Source of the DNA: Acidobacteriota bacterium
Lineage (GTDB): Bacteria; Acidobacteriota; Terriglobia; Bryobacterales; Bryobacteraceae
Reading direction: 5' to 3'
Assembly: GCA_018268715.1 (NCBI GenBank)
Contig: JAFDVZ010000007.1
Span: 434,001 to 498,000 of the forward strand
DNA: 64,000 bases
The translations under genes and the position numbers were made by a program. Positions 34,442 through 43,626 of this stretch are shown here, piece after piece. Within the stretch, counting starts at the first letter, position 1, and each line of letters starts with the position of its first letter. Below the pieces are notes generated by a model, which was given only the letters and a program-made list of their open reading frames with translations, was not told the origin of the DNA and made no database searches.

Positions 34442-35512
34442 TTACAGGATCAGCATGCAATCGCCGTAGCTGAAGAAACGGTAGCGCTCGGCGACGGCGT
34501 GGCGATAGGCCGAGAGCGTCAGTTCGCGCCCGGCGAAGGCGGCGACCAGCATCAGCAGGCTCGATTGCGGCAGGTGGAAATTTGTCAGCAGGGCGTCGAC
34601 GACGCGGAAACGGTAGCCCGGATAGATAAAGATATTCGTTGAGCCCGAGCGCTCCTGGACCACGCCCGGCCCGGAGGAGGCGGACTCGACCGTCCGCGTG
34701 CTGGTGGTGCCCACGGCGATCCGCCGGCGGGCGGTCCGGATGCGGGCGGCAGCGTCGGGGCCGATTTCATAGCGCTCGGAGTGCAGTTTCGCTTCCTCCA
34801 CCACCTCCGTATGCAGGGGCTGGAACGTGCCTAGTCCCACGTGCAGGGTCACCCTGGCTACGTCCGCGCCGGCCGCGCGGCAACGCTCGAGTACGTCCGG
34901 CGTGAAGTGCAGACCGGCGGTGGGCGCCGCCACGGAACCCACACGGTCGGCGAAGACGGTCTGGTAACGCTCGCGATCGGCCGCGTCGTCGGCGCGACGG
35001 ATGTAGGGCGGCAGGGGCACGCGCCCGATCCGATCGAGGGCCTGGTAGATGTCGCCCTCGCACTCAAACCGGATGGTGCGTTCGCCGAACTCGCCGCGTC
35101 CCACGATCTCGGCCGCGAGGCCTTCGTCAAAGCGGACGCGCTCGCCAGTGCGCATCTTACGGCCGGGGCGCACCAGCGCCTCCCAGCTCAGGCGGTCTTC
35201 CGAGACGGGGGCGGTGAGGAACACTTCCACGCGTCCCGAGAGGTTTTCCAGCCGCTTCGGGTTGTTCTTTCCCACTGGCAGGGAGTGCGTCCCTTCGCGA
35301 TGGCCGAACAGGCGGGAGGGGAAGACGCGGGAGTCGTTGAGCACCAGGCAGTCGCCGGGCGACAGGAACTCGGGCAGTTCGGTGAAGCGGCGATCCTCCC
35401 AACGGCCCTGGGCGCGATGCACGACGAGCATGCGGGCGCCGGCGCGGTCGGCGGGGGGCTGTTGGGCGATCAGCTCTTCGGGCAGGTGGTAGTCGAAATC
35501 GGAAACCAGCAC
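34442..35512 (-). CDS. queA: S-adenosylmethionine:tRNA ribosyltransferase-isomerase
   Basis: This 356-residue enzyme moves the ribose of SAM to preQ1 in tRNA, giving epoxyqueuosine at position 34. Family signatures are the N-terminal DFDYHLPEELIAQQP, then PTAGLHFTP and THLPQSSL-like text (here LLTNFHLPQSSLLMLVAAF). The length is normal. It is transcribed divergently from tsaD over a 35-base gap, so both genes modify tRNAs from a shared promoter region. Confidence 0.97.
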   Translation of the reverse strand: MLVSDFDYHLPEELIAQQPPADRAGARMLVVHRAQGRWEDRRFTELPEFLSPGDCLVLNDSRVFPSRLFGHREGTHSLPVGKNNPKRLENLSGRVEVFLTAPVSEDRLSWEALVRPGRKMRTGERVRFDEGLAAEIVGRGEFGERTIRFECEGDIYQALDRIGRVPLPPYIRRADDAADRERYQTVFADRVGSVAAPTAGLHFTPDVLERCRAAGADVARVTLHVGLGTFQPLHTEVVEEAKLHSERYEIGPDAAARIRTARRRIAVGTTSTRTVESASSGPGVVQERSGSTNIFIYPGYRFRVVDALLTNFHLPQSSLLMLVAAFAGRELTLSAYRHAVAERYRFFSYGDCMLIL

Positions 35513-35547
35513 TCACTGCCACTGTAAACTAATTGTAGGACCCGCCT

Positions 35548-36627
35548 TTGAAGATTCTCGGCATCGAATCCTCCTGCGATGAGACCGCCGCCGCCGTCGT
35601 GGAAGACGAAAGCCGCGTGTTATCCACGGTGGTGGCCTCGCAGTTGGACACGCACGGAAAGTATGGCGGAGTGGTGCCGGAACTGGCCTCGCGGGAGCAT
35701 CTGCGGGCGGTTGTGCCGGTGGTGCGGTCGGCCGTCGAGCAGGCGGGGGCGGCGCTCGAGGATCTGGACGCGATCGGCGTGACGTCGGGGCCGGGGCTGG
35801 TGGGGTCCCTGCTGGTGGGCGTCACGTATGCGAAGGCGCTCGCCTTTGTCGCCCGCAAGCCGCTGATCGGGGTGAACCACATCGAAGGGCATATCCACGC
35901 GGTGGTGCTCGAGGCGCGGTCGGGCGGTCAGGAGATCGGGTATCCGGCGCTGGCGCTGGTGGTGAGCGGCGGGCACACGCACCTGTTTGAAGTCTCCGAG
36001 CGGTTTGAGTATCGCCTGCTGGGCAAGACCCGCGACGACGCGGCGGGCGAGGCTTTCGACAAGGTGGGGAAGCTGCTCGGCTTCGGCTATCCCGGCGGAC
36101 CGGTGATCGACCAACTGGCCCCTTACGGCGACCCGCGCAAGGTCCGCTTCTCGCTGGCCCGCATGAAGGGCAATCCGCTCGACTTCAGCTTTAGCGGGCT
36201 GAAGACGGCCGTTCTCCGATGGACCGAAGCGCGGGAGCTCGACGGGGAGCTGGCCGAGCGCCGCGCGCTGCTCCGGCGGACGCCGCGGCCCACCCGGGAC
36301 CAGTGGCTGGCCGTCACGCCGCAATCCACGCTGGATCTGCTGGCCGCCTTTCAGCAGACGGTGATCGAGGAACTGTTGCGGCGGATCGAACGCTCGGCGG
36401 GCGATATCGACGCGCAAACGGTGATCGTTTCGGGCGGCGTGGCGTGCAACGCCGGGTTGCGGAAGGCCGCCCAGGCGGCGCGGCTGCCCTATCCCGTGCT
36501 GTTTCCCACGCCGGGCCTTTCCACCGATAACGCCGCCATGATCGCCGCCGCGGCGTTCCGCAAGTTTCGTCGCGGCGAGTTCGACGACTTCGCCCTGCGC
36601 GCGCAGGCCAACCTCACCCTGGCGTAA
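35548..36627 (+). CDS. tsaD: tRNA N6-adenosine threonylcarbamoyltransferase
   Basis: This 359-residue ASKHA-fold enzyme transfers the threonylcarbamoyl group to A37 of ANN-decoding tRNAs. It begins [20 protein letters not shown] from a TTG with TAGGA about seven bases upstream. The metal-binding HIEGH motif (His111, His115) and [12 protein letters not shown], plus [12 protein letters not shown] near the C-terminus, are diagnostic. The length is normal for TsaD. A TAAACT box lies at 35525-35530. Confidence 0.97.
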   Translation: MKILGIESSCDETAAAVVEDESRVLSTVVASQLDTHGKYGGVVPELASREHLRAVVPVVRSAVEQAGAALEDLDAIGVTSGPGLVGSLLVGVTYAKALAFVARKPLIGVNHIEGHIHAVVLEARSGGQEIGYPALALVVSGGHTHLFEVSERFEYRLLGKTRDDAAGEAFDKVGKLLGFGYPGGPVIDQLAPYGDPRKVRFSLARMKGNPLDFSFSGLKTAVLRWTEARELDGELAERRALLRRTPRPTRDQWLAVTPQSTLDLLAAFQQTVIEELLRRIERSAGDIDAQTVIVSGGVACNAGLRKAAQAARLPYPVLFPTPGLSTDNAAMIAAAAFRKFRRGEFDDFALRAQANLTLA

Positions 36628-36697
36628 GGCCCACGGAGATCCCTGACGCCGTAGGCCGCTCACTATCCCCAGCCGGCCGGCCGATAAGACCGATAGA

Positions 36698-37813
36698 ATG
36701 CCTGCGATCCCCCAGATCGATCACGCCGCCGACCCCGCCGTTTCGGCTCGCCGACGGCGGATTGTGGCGCTTTCGGCGGAGATCGGCCGGGAGATGGGTC
36801 TGGAGCCGGCGCTGCTTGCGACGCTTGCGGCCCCCGAGGAGCTGTTGTCGCCCGATGACCGCCTTCCGGCGGTGATCGAGATCGCGGGTCGCGTCGACGC
36901 CGCGCTCGCGGGCGCAGGCAACGACGAGCGGTCCTTTCCGGCGTTGCTGGCCGATTGCTGGAGCGCCGAGGAGGGCGGCGTCGGGTATGAATGCCTGACC
37001 GCTCTCGAACGGTTGTACGAGCGTTACAGTCCGCTGGTGTATAAAACGCCTCCGAAGCTGGGCGTGTGTCCGGCGGTGATGGCCAAGGCGCTCGAGTTGT
37101 TTTCCCGCGAAGACGTCACCCTGGCGGAGGTTGAAGGCGTGGCCGGTTGCGATCCGGTGTTGGTGACCTCCCTGCTGCGCTACGCCAATTCGGCGATGTA
37201 CGATCGCGGCACGCCGGCTCGCACCATCAAGGCCGCGATCGCGCGAATCGGCTTCACGGCCGCGCGCAGCGTGATAGTGGCCGCTTCGGCCCGTCCGCTG
37301 TTCGATTCCACCGCCTTGAACGCCCTGTGGCGCCATTCCGTGGATGTCGCGAGCATCGCGCAGCAGATCGCCGGTCTTACCGAAAAAGCCGATCCTTCCG
37401 AAGCCTTTGTGGCGGGGCTCACCCACGATCTGGGCCTGCTCGCCATCGAGATGATCGATGACGCCGGGTTCCTGGAGATCCGTCACCGCCTGACGGACGC
37501 TTCCGGATGCCCGATTCTGGCCGATTTTGTGCTGAATGGCCAGGATCACGGCCAGATCGGCGCCTCCATCCTCTCCATCTGGAAAATGCCGGATAGCCTG
37601 ATTGAGGCGATTCGGCATCACCACCGCCCGGAGCTGGGTCACTCACCCATGCCTTCGATCCTCTATCTGGCCGAGCGCGTCGCGCTGTCGGCGGAGGACA
37701 TTGAGGTCCCGTCGCGGCTGCGGGGCGCGCTCGATTGTGTCGGGATGGCGTCGATTGAGGACATCGCGGGCGACGCCGGCCGGTTGTCCACCGCTTTGTC
37801 GACCATCGGCTAG
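36698..37813 (+). CDS. HDOD-domain protein
   Basis: The 371-residue cytoplasmic protein has an uncharacterised helical N-terminus (about 1-110), then a HDOD domain with GCDPVLVTSLLRYANSAMY and IKAAIARIGFTAARSVI, and FVAGLTHDLGLLAIEMI with an HD-like pair. HDOD proteins bind or sense nucleotides and regulate signalling; they are not known to hydrolyse. The start has GATAAG nine bases upstream and no ribosome binding site, consistent with a leaderless transcript. The output partner is unknown. Confidence 0.82.
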   Translation: MPAIPQIDHAADPAVSARRRRIVALSAEIGREMGLEPALLATLAAPEELLSPDDRLPAVIEIAGRVDAALAGAGNDERSFPALLADCWSAEEGGVGYECLTALERLYERYSPLVYKTPPKLGVCPAVMAKALELFSREDVTLAEVEGVAGCDPVLVTSLLRYANSAMYDRGTPARTIKAAIARIGFTAARSVIVAASARPLFDSTALNALWRHSVDVASIAQQIAGLTEKADPSEAFVAGLTHDLGLLAIEMIDDAGFLEIRHRLTDASGCPILADFVLNGQDHGQIGASILSIWKMPDSLIEAIRHHHRPELGHSPMPSILYLAERVALSAEDIEVPSRLRGALDCVGMASIEDIAGDAGRLSTALSTIG

Positions 37814-37838
37814 CCGCTTGCTTTCCCCAAAATGAAAC

Positions 37839-37861
37839 GGGACCGGGAAGATCCCGGTCCC
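37839..37861. terminator. Bidirectional terminator
   Basis: GGGACCGGGA (37839-37848) and TCCCGGTCCC (37852-37861) form a perfect ten-base-pair stem with a three-base loop, between the convergent HDOD and subtilisin genes. The AAAATGAAA on the left gives a T-rich run for the minus strand. Confidence 0.8.
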
Positions 37862-37884
37862 TGGTCTGTCTGAGTTGGCTGGTT

Positions 37885-39579
37885 CTATCGGTCGCCGGAG
37901 ATCAGGACGTTCTGGCTGGCGATGGTGCTGGCCGCGCCCCAGGCGGCTGAGGTCGCATTCGGCGAGGTCGTGCCCCATACGATCGTCGCGGGGCCGACGG
38001 TTGTGCCCCACACCACGGATCCGCCCCACAGGGTGGCGCTCGAACCGGAGGCGAAGACGTTCGTGCCCCAAACGATAGTGGTTCCCCAAACGATGGTCGT
38101 GCCCCAGACCACCGACGTCGAATCCACCATGCTGACGTTTCCCGCCGCATCCCTGGCGACGGCCGGCGATCGGGTGGACAGCGCCGCTTTGTCCGTGCAT
38201 TGCAGCGCGGCCGCGATGTCCAGGTAGCCCGCGCCCACGGTGAAGATGTCGTATTGGCTGGTGTAGACCGTGCCGGTCGCGGGATCGGTGGCGTTGCTGG
38301 TGGTGGGAAAGCTCTTGGACGCGGTCTTCATCAGGCGCGCCTTGATGTCGTCCGGAGTGGCCTTGGGATCCTTCTGGATCAGCAGGGCGGCCGCGCCGCT
38401 GACGATCGGCGCCGCCATGCTGGTGCCGCTCAGTTTGAAGTAGGTCGCAGAGGCCGCGGAGGGTCCGTTCACCAAGTAGTAGGAGTAAGGCACCCAATTT
38501 CCGGGGTAGTGGGTGGTGAGATACGCGGAGGTGCTCGCGGTGGAGACCGTGACGTTGCCCGGCGCCACCAGGTCCGGCTTGACGATGTGGTCGATGAGCG
38601 TCGGCCCCTTGGAGCTGTAGCTGGCCACCCGGTCGTCGGAGCGCGTGGCAGTGCCCATGTCGCGCATGGCGCCCACGGTGATCACGTAAGGATCGTTGCC
38701 CGGCGCCGTGATGGTGGAGTAGCCGAGGTTGCCCCAGGAGTTGTCGCGGCCGAGATTGCCGGCCGACACCACCACGACAATGCCCGCCTTCCACGCCCGT
38801 TCCACCGCCTGGCACAACGGATCCGTGGTGTAGGAGCCGTAGACGGGACGTCCCAGCGAGAGGTTCATCACCCGGATGTTATAGGAGGCCTTGAGCGCGA
38901 CCGCGCGGTCGATGGCGGCGATCACATCGCTGTCGTGCCCCGTTCCCGAATCGTCGAGCACGCGGAACGCGATCAGCCGGGCGCCCGGGGCGATGCCGCG
39001 CAGATCCACCTTGGAGGCCTGCGTCGTCGAGGACGCGCCGCTGCCGAGAATCGCGCCGGCGACGTGCGTTCCGTGGCCGTACACGTCGGTCTGCACCCAA
39101 TTGCGGTTGGTCGAGTAGTTGACGAAGCTTTCGCGGTAGACGATGCGGCCGGAGAAATCCTGATGATCGACGATGCCGCTGTCGATCACCGCGATCCCCA
39201 CGCCGGAACCCGTGTAGCCACTGTTCCAGGCCGTCGGCGCGCCGGCGGTTTGCACCGGAATCGAGTAGGCGGCCGCGGTCGAAGTGACCACGCGATCCGG
39301 CACGATCGCCTCGACGTCGGGATCGCCGGCCAGTTCTTGGAGCTCGCGCCCTTCCACTTCCATGGCGGCGATGCGGGCCTCCGGCAGGACGTGACGCATC
39401 CGTGCGCCGCGATCGGTCGCGCGACGGGCATGCTCAGCCGACGGCGCGGACCGGTAAACCACCATCACCCGCGTCGATTCGGATGGGGCCACGGACGCCA
39501 GCTCAGAGTCGATCTTCGTTTGGCCAGTCGCGGTCAGCACCGCGCCCGCCAGAACCAACGCCAAAGACGGCAACTGCAT
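37885..39579 (-). CDS. Subtilisin-like S8 serine peptidase with C-terminal WG repeats
   Basis: From the ATG at 39579 (before a Sec signal) the protein has 564 residues. A propeptide-like region (about 35-100, TRVMVVYRSAP) precedes the S8 domain with Asp133 (AVIDSGI), His169 (GHGTHVAG) and Ser387 (SGTSMAAP). The last about 75 residues contain seven WG repeats, mostly VWGT (VVWGTTIVWGTTIVWGT), with no known domain. Similar Trp-Gly tails end other acidobacterial subtilases and may be a cell-surface or substrate-contact strip. It is exported; the substrate is unknown. Confidence 0.92.
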   Translation of the reverse strand: MQLPSLALVLAGAVLTATGQTKIDSELASVAPSESTRVMVVYRSAPSAEHARRATDRGARMRHVLPEARIAAMEVEGRELQELAGDPDVEAIVPDRVVTSTAAAYSIPVQTAGAPTAWNSGYTGSGVGIAVIDSGIVDHQDFSGRIVYRESFVNYSTNRNWVQTDVYGHGTHVAGAILGSGASSTTQASKVDLRGIAPGARLIAFRVLDDSGTGHDSDVIAAIDRAVALKASYNIRVMNLSLGRPVYGSYTTDPLCQAVERAWKAGIVVVVSAGNLGRDNSWGNLGYSTITAPGNDPYVITVGAMRDMGTATRSDDRVASYSSKGPTLIDHIVKPDLVAPGNVTVSTASTSAYLTTHYPGNWVPYSYYLVNGPSAASATYFKLSGTSMAAPIVSGAAALLIQKDPKATPDDIKARLMKTASKSFPTTSNATDPATGTVYTSQYDIFTVGAGYLDIAAALQCTDKAALSTRSPAVARDAAGNVSMVDSTSVVWGTTIVWGTTIVWGTNVFASGSSATLWGGSVVWGTTVGPATIVWGTTSPNATSAAWGAASTIASQNVLISGDR

Positions 39580-39723
39580 GCCCTGGTATGGGCAATTCGG
39601 CTTCCACGTCAGGATACCTGTAACTGGTTGAAGAGAAAGGGACGGCGGCCTCCGCCGGGTGCGCCGGCCCAGTGGCGGGGACATTTTGTCCCGAAAATTG
39701 GGACAGATTGGCGCGTCCGCCCG

Positions 39724-40494
39724 TCACCAGCACAGCGAAATAACGGCCTCGATCTGGTTCTTCTGCGAGACGGCCGACAGGTTGTGGAACATGTCCTTCT
39801 GCCAGCGGGTGTAGCGGACCTCGGGGACCACACGGATGCCGATGGGATCGACGAACAGCACCCCGAGGCCGGCCACTACGCCCCGGGCCATGCGGTTGGC
39901 CACGTCCGGATCGCCGGCCGTGCAACAGGCGTTGGCGCCCTTGCTGTCGATGGTGCTGAAGGAGGTGTGCACATTGCTCGCCTTCATGAAGTCGTAGCCC
40001 GCCTCGGCGAAAAACAGGGGCGGCTTCGAGAAGCGGCTCTTCACGTAGTAGCGGACCATCACGGGGATCTCGTAGGTGACCGCGCGGGTATCCTCGTGCT
40101 TGCCGGTCACCGTGATGGTGGTGACGCCGGCCGAGGTGGTGGAGGTGGACGTCGTTGTGTCCAGCTTGAATCCGGCTTTGCGGTAGATGGCGCTGGCGGT
40201 GACGGCGATGTGGTTGGTGATGGCGATCTGTCCGGTCAGGCCGCCACCGATCCGCTGCGAGGCGTTCGTCGTGTCGTAGATGTTCGTGGTGGATCCTGAG
40301 GTGGCCGTGGTCGAGCCGGCGGGCACGGCGGGCAATCCCAGGACTCCGAGCGTCGCGCCGATGGAGAAACGGCGGACGTACCCGCTCTTGGGAGCGTTGC
40401 TCGAAGAGGAGGAGGACGACGAAGATCCCTGCGCGAACAGGGGCGCGCTTGCAAGGCAGAGGCAGGTCAGGGCGATCCGGGCGTTGATATGCAT
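39724..40494 (-). CDS. Outer-membrane beta-barrel protein
   Basis: Starting at MHINARIALTCLCLASAPLF gives 256 residues with a Sec signal. A Ser-rich stretch (about 22-34) precedes a barrel of alternating strands, such as GGGLTGQIAITNHIAVTASA, AIYRKAGFKLDTTT, YEIPVMVRYYVKS and IGIRVVPEVRYTRW, ending at a C-terminal Trp (IEAVISLCW). Final aromatic residues are typical of outer-membrane barrels. It resembles the PorT/OmpW-like small barrels. The ligand is unknown. Confidence 0.75.
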   Translation of the reverse strand: MHINARIALTCLCLASAPLFAQGSSSSSSSSSNAPKSGYVRRFSIGATLGVLGLPAVPAGSTTATSGSTTNIYDTTNASQRIGGGLTGQIAITNHIAVTASAIYRKAGFKLDTTTSTSTTSAGVTTITVTGKHEDTRAVTYEIPVMVRYYVKSRFSKPPLFFAEAGYDFMKASNVHTSFSTIDSKGANACCTAGDPDVANRMARGVVAGLGVLFVDPIGIRVVPEVRYTRWQKDMFHNLSAVSQKNQIEAVISLCW

Positions 40495-40588
40495 GGTTTC
40501 GGAAAGTGGACACACGCTCCCCGTGGAGCGCATGGACAACATTTTACCAACCTTAACAGTAGCATTCGGCCGGAATCGTACTGGGCGG

Positions 40589-41710
40589 TTAGGGAAGGGC
40601 CTTGATCGCCGCCCGGTCGAGCCATAGGTCGGCGCCGGGCGACACATCCGGCTCGGCGCCCGCCGGACAGGCTTTCGGGGGCGCCGGACCGGCGTATTCC
40701 ATGCGGTAGCGATAGGCGCCTAAGTCGCGTACGATCAGGTAGATAGGCTGTGGAGCGGGGAGTTCCTTCTCACCCACCTGCCGAAGATTCAGGCCGATGA
40801 GCCAACGCCCTGGGGTGCGTCCGCACGGCCCCATGGTGGAGAATTCGCCCCCGACGTAGTCGTTGGAGAACTTCGAGTGCGCGTCCCGGGTGTCAGGGGT
40901 TGACCACGCCCGCACGTCCTTCCACGGGTTGGTCAGCCACTCTTCGGCGAAATCCCGCGGATTGAGAGCCAAGGGCGCGATCCGTTCGGCGCCGTGCGAA
41001 AAGTCGAATCGCTGGAGAAACGTGCGGTTGTGAACAAACATGTCCACGCTTCGATTGGCGAACTCGATGGTCAGGCGGTTCGGCTCCAGCACAAACAGGT
41101 TGCCGTCCGGTCTGAGATAGAATCCCTGGTTCCGAGCGGATGCGCACTGTACCGACTGGTAGCGGAGCAGGAGCAGCCGCCTCCGGTCTGTGTCCGGTTC
41201 AGAGATCTGGATGTCGGCGCCATAGTATCCCCACTCGCTCTTGGGGTGGTCGGCGAGCAGCCGCACTCGTCCGCGAGGATCGAAGCGGTACATGTACACG
41301 GCGTCATCCTCTCCGCAATGGACGCCGACCCCCGCGGTGACGAACAGGACATCCGGCAGTTCCTCGAGCCAGGTCAGAGCCAGTCCGAGGCTGCCGAAAC
41401 GCGCCTCGGCATCGTCATCGGGAGCCGTGAGGCCGGCCGACTTCAGCTCGGCCAACATCACCGACTCGAGAAATGGGGCGCCAACCGACAGCCCGGACTT
41501 GTCGGCTGGCAGCCGCGCTTCGATCCAATCGACGAACGCCTCCCGCAGCGGCTTCGTGGCGCCGACCTGATTCTGCATGCCGGTCTCACCGGACCGGGCC
41601 CCGGCCCGCGCCGATTCGCGTTTCAAGCGTTCGAGCAGGGGATCCTGCGCGCATGCCGCAACCGCTGCGAGCAGAATGAGCGGCAGTAGTCCGACCGAAA
41701 TCGGGCGCAC
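40589..41710 (-). CDS. Secreted protein of unknown function, last gene of the GMC operon
   Basis: The 373-residue protein has a Sec signal (SVGLLPLILLAAVAACA). The body has several beta segments (LADHPKSEWGYYGADIQI, YLIVRDLGAYRYRMEYA) and single Cys residues. There is no motif I recognise. It lies nine bases after the aldo/keto-reductase-like gene on the same strand and is probably co-transcribed. Being the promoter-distal gene, it may also have independent functions. Confidence 0.6.
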   Translation of the reverse strand: MRPISVGLLPLILLAAVAACAQDPLLERLKRESARAGARSGETGMQNQVGATKPLREAFVDWIEARLPADKSGLSVGAPFLESVMLAELKSAGLTAPDDDAEARFGSLGLALTWLEELPDVLFVTAGVGVHCGEDDAVYMYRFDPRGRVRLLADHPKSEWGYYGADIQISEPDTDRRRLLLLRYQSVQCASARNQGFYLRPDGNLFVLEPNRLTIEFANRSVDMFVHNRTFLQRFDFSHGAERIAPLALNPRDFAEEWLTNPWKDVRAWSTPDTRDAHSKFSNDYVGGEFSTMGPCGRTPGRWLIGLNLRQVGEKELPAPQPIYLIVRDLGAYRYRMEYAGPAPPKACPAGAEPDVSPGADLWLDRAAIKALP

Positions 41711-41719
41711 GCCGCTTAC

Positions 41720-42634
41720 CTAGGCCCGTTCGGCCGAGATCTTCTTCACGAACGTGACGTTCTCGGTCACCTGATCGTTGAACTTCGGGCACATGCCCAC
41801 GATCACCGGATCCTGCGGCTTGATGTTGCGCAGCGCGAAGCGGAACGCGTTCTCCACCTGCTGCGCGTTGCCTACCGTCCGGCCGGCGCCGAACAGCTTG
41901 AACACGAAGCACGTCTTCTTGGTCTGCCGAACCATCGCCGTCATCCGCGCCGGATCCTTCTCCATGTAGGTCTCGAGCAACGGCGACTCCCCGCCGAACT
42001 CCGCCCGGGCTTCCTCCGCCGTCCGGCTTACGCGATACAGGCACGTCTGGTAATACTCGAGCTCCCAGCCGTGCTCTTCGCAGTAGGCCATCACCGCCGG
42101 ATTGTGCATCGATACGCCCGCCGGCATCCCGGCGTCGTGCACCGCCTTGGTGAAATCGTGCACGATGTTCATCTGGCCGGCGCGGAACCGCTCGTCGGTG
42201 CGGTTGCCGTGATGCCCCACGCCGATCGGCTTCAGCTTCTCCACTTCCTTGAGCAGCGTCCAGTCCTTCATCAGCGCGAAGTCGGCCAGCAGCAGCACCT
42301 TCATCTTGCCGCCTTCGGCCCGATAGCGCTTCCAATCCTCGACGGTCGGCTCGTTGTAGTGGACCTGCCACGTGTTGATGCCCGCCCGCTCGGCCGACTT
42401 CAGCACCTCCACGCGCTTGTCCTGCGTGTAGTACTCGCGCATGAACTTGTCGAGCAGCGGGTTGAAGTGCGAATAGCCGTAGAAGGGGTTCGACCCGATG
42501 ATCAGCTTCGTGATCTCGTGCTCGCGGAACTTCACCGTGGGCATGGCCGGCAGCGGATCGGTCACCGGCGGTTCGGCCTTCACGGCGGCGGCCGTCAACG
42601 CGGCGGCCCCGAGAAACTCGCGTCGTGTATTCAT
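41720..42634 (-). CDS. Tat-exported TIM-barrel protein of aldo/keto-reductase-like type
   Basis: This 304-residue protein begins MNTRREFLGAAALTAAAV, a twin-arginine signal. The fold is a barrel: NPFYGYSHFN, DKRVEVLKSAERAGINTWQV, KPIGVGHHGNRTDERF and VIVGMCPKFNDQVTENV. Similar sequences carry the label 'aldo/keto reductase-like', but the Tyr/Lys catalytic tetrad cannot be confirmed here. The downstream stop overlaps the cytochrome gene by four bases, so it is part of the GMC operon. The Tat signal implies a folded protein exported with a cofactor. Confidence 0.6.
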   Translation of the reverse strand: MNTRREFLGAAALTAAAVKAEPPVTDPLPAMPTVKFREHEITKLIIGSNPFYGYSHFNPLLDKFMREYYTQDKRVEVLKSAERAGINTWQVHYNEPTVEDWKRYRAEGGKMKVLLLADFALMKDWTLLKEVEKLKPIGVGHHGNRTDERFRAGQMNIVHDFTKAVHDAGMPAGVSMHNPAVMAYCEEHGWELEYYQTCLYRVSRTAEEARAEFGGESPLLETYMEKDPARMTAMVRQTKKTCFVFKLFGAGRTVGNAQQVENAFRFALRNIKPQDPVIVGMCPKFNDQVTENVTFVKKISAERA

Positions 42635-43626
42635 TGGATGCTCCTGGCAGGCCGGCGCGGCACGCCGGACGGATGGCAGTCAAGACACTTGACCGTGTGG
42701 ACGTTGTGGCGGCTCTTGGCGTCCTTGAAGGTGGTGTCCATCTTCTCGACGTCGATGCCGCAGTTGGAAAGCCGCGGATGGCAGGTTCCGCACGAGGCGC
42801 GCGTGTTCTGCTGGTGACCCTGGTGGCAGGCGAAACAGCTCAGACCTTCGTGGACTCCCACCGGAGTCCGGTCGTCGCCGGAAGCGATGTTGCCTTGCGC
42901 GAGCGCCGCGTGGCACTGGTAGCAGAGTCCCTGGCGCTCGTCGGGACTCATCTTCACCGGGCGCTGCCCGTCGAACACCGCCGGAATCGGCAGCATCGCG
43001 GCGGCGATGTTCATGCGGCTGCGGCGGTCGAACATGCCGAGCGACGGCCGCACCTTGCTTTGCGCCAGGCCGGACCGTTGCTCGGGCTTGTGCACCGGCT
43101 CGCCCGCACGGTGGACCGTGTGGCAGGTCAGGCACGGCATGGTGGGCCGGTCCGCCATCCCGGCTTTGGCGATCTTCCAGGGCCCCTGCGTGTTGATGGG
43201 CGTCACCAGGTCGTTGATGCCGCCGTCGAAATGCATGCCGTGGCAGCGCAGGCAGTCGTCCATCAGCTTGCGCTTGGTGTTGTGGGCCTGGTTGGTGAAC
43301 AGGCGCGCGTAGGTGGCGCTGTGCGGACCGGCCTTCCAGTCGTCGTACTGCTGCTGGTGGCAGGAACGGCACTTTTCCACCATCGCGAGCGCCTGCTCCG
43401 TGCCGAGCTTGGGCTGTTCCGGAACGCGGTCGCGCAGATGGGCCGTGGTGCGCTGCACATTCCGCATCAGGTTGTACTCATGGCAGGTTGTGCAGGTGAC
43501 GCTGCGATGCGTCGACTTCCTCCACAACTCCACCTGGGGCCGTATCTCGTGGCAGTTGGCGCAGAAATCCGGGCCCAGCGCGAACGCCGCCGGCGCGGCG
43601 AGCAGGAGAACCAGGGCGTACCTCAT
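42631..43626 (-). CDS. Multihaem c-type cytochrome with nine CXXCH motifs
   Basis: From the ATG at 43626 the protein has 331 residues with a Sec signal. Nine haem motifs are seen in order: CANCH, CTTCH, CRSCH, CLRCH, CLTCH, CYQCH, CFACH, CGTCH and CLDCH. It resembles NrfH/NapC-like and octahaem-type electron carriers but is not a clear nitrite reductase because no CXXCK motif is seen. It sits between the GMC dehydrogenase and the aldo/keto-like gene, with four-base overlaps on both sides, so it is the likely electron acceptor of the dehydrogenase. Confidence 0.85.
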   Translation of the reverse strand: MRYALVLLLAAPAAFALGPDFCANCHEIRPQVELWRKSTHRSVTCTTCHEYNLMRNVQRTTAHLRDRVPEQPKLGTEQALAMVEKCRSCHQQQYDDWKAGPHSATYARLFTNQAHNTKRKLMDDCLRCHGMHFDGGINDLVTPINTQGPWKIAKAGMADRPTMPCLTCHTVHRAGEPVHKPEQRSGLAQSKVRPSLGMFDRRSRMNIAAAMLPIPAVFDGQRPVKMSPDERQGLCYQCHAALAQGNIASGDDRTPVGVHEGLSCFACHQGHQQNTRASCGTCHPRLSNCGIDVEKMDTTFKDAKSRHNVHTVKCLDCHPSGVPRRPARSIQ

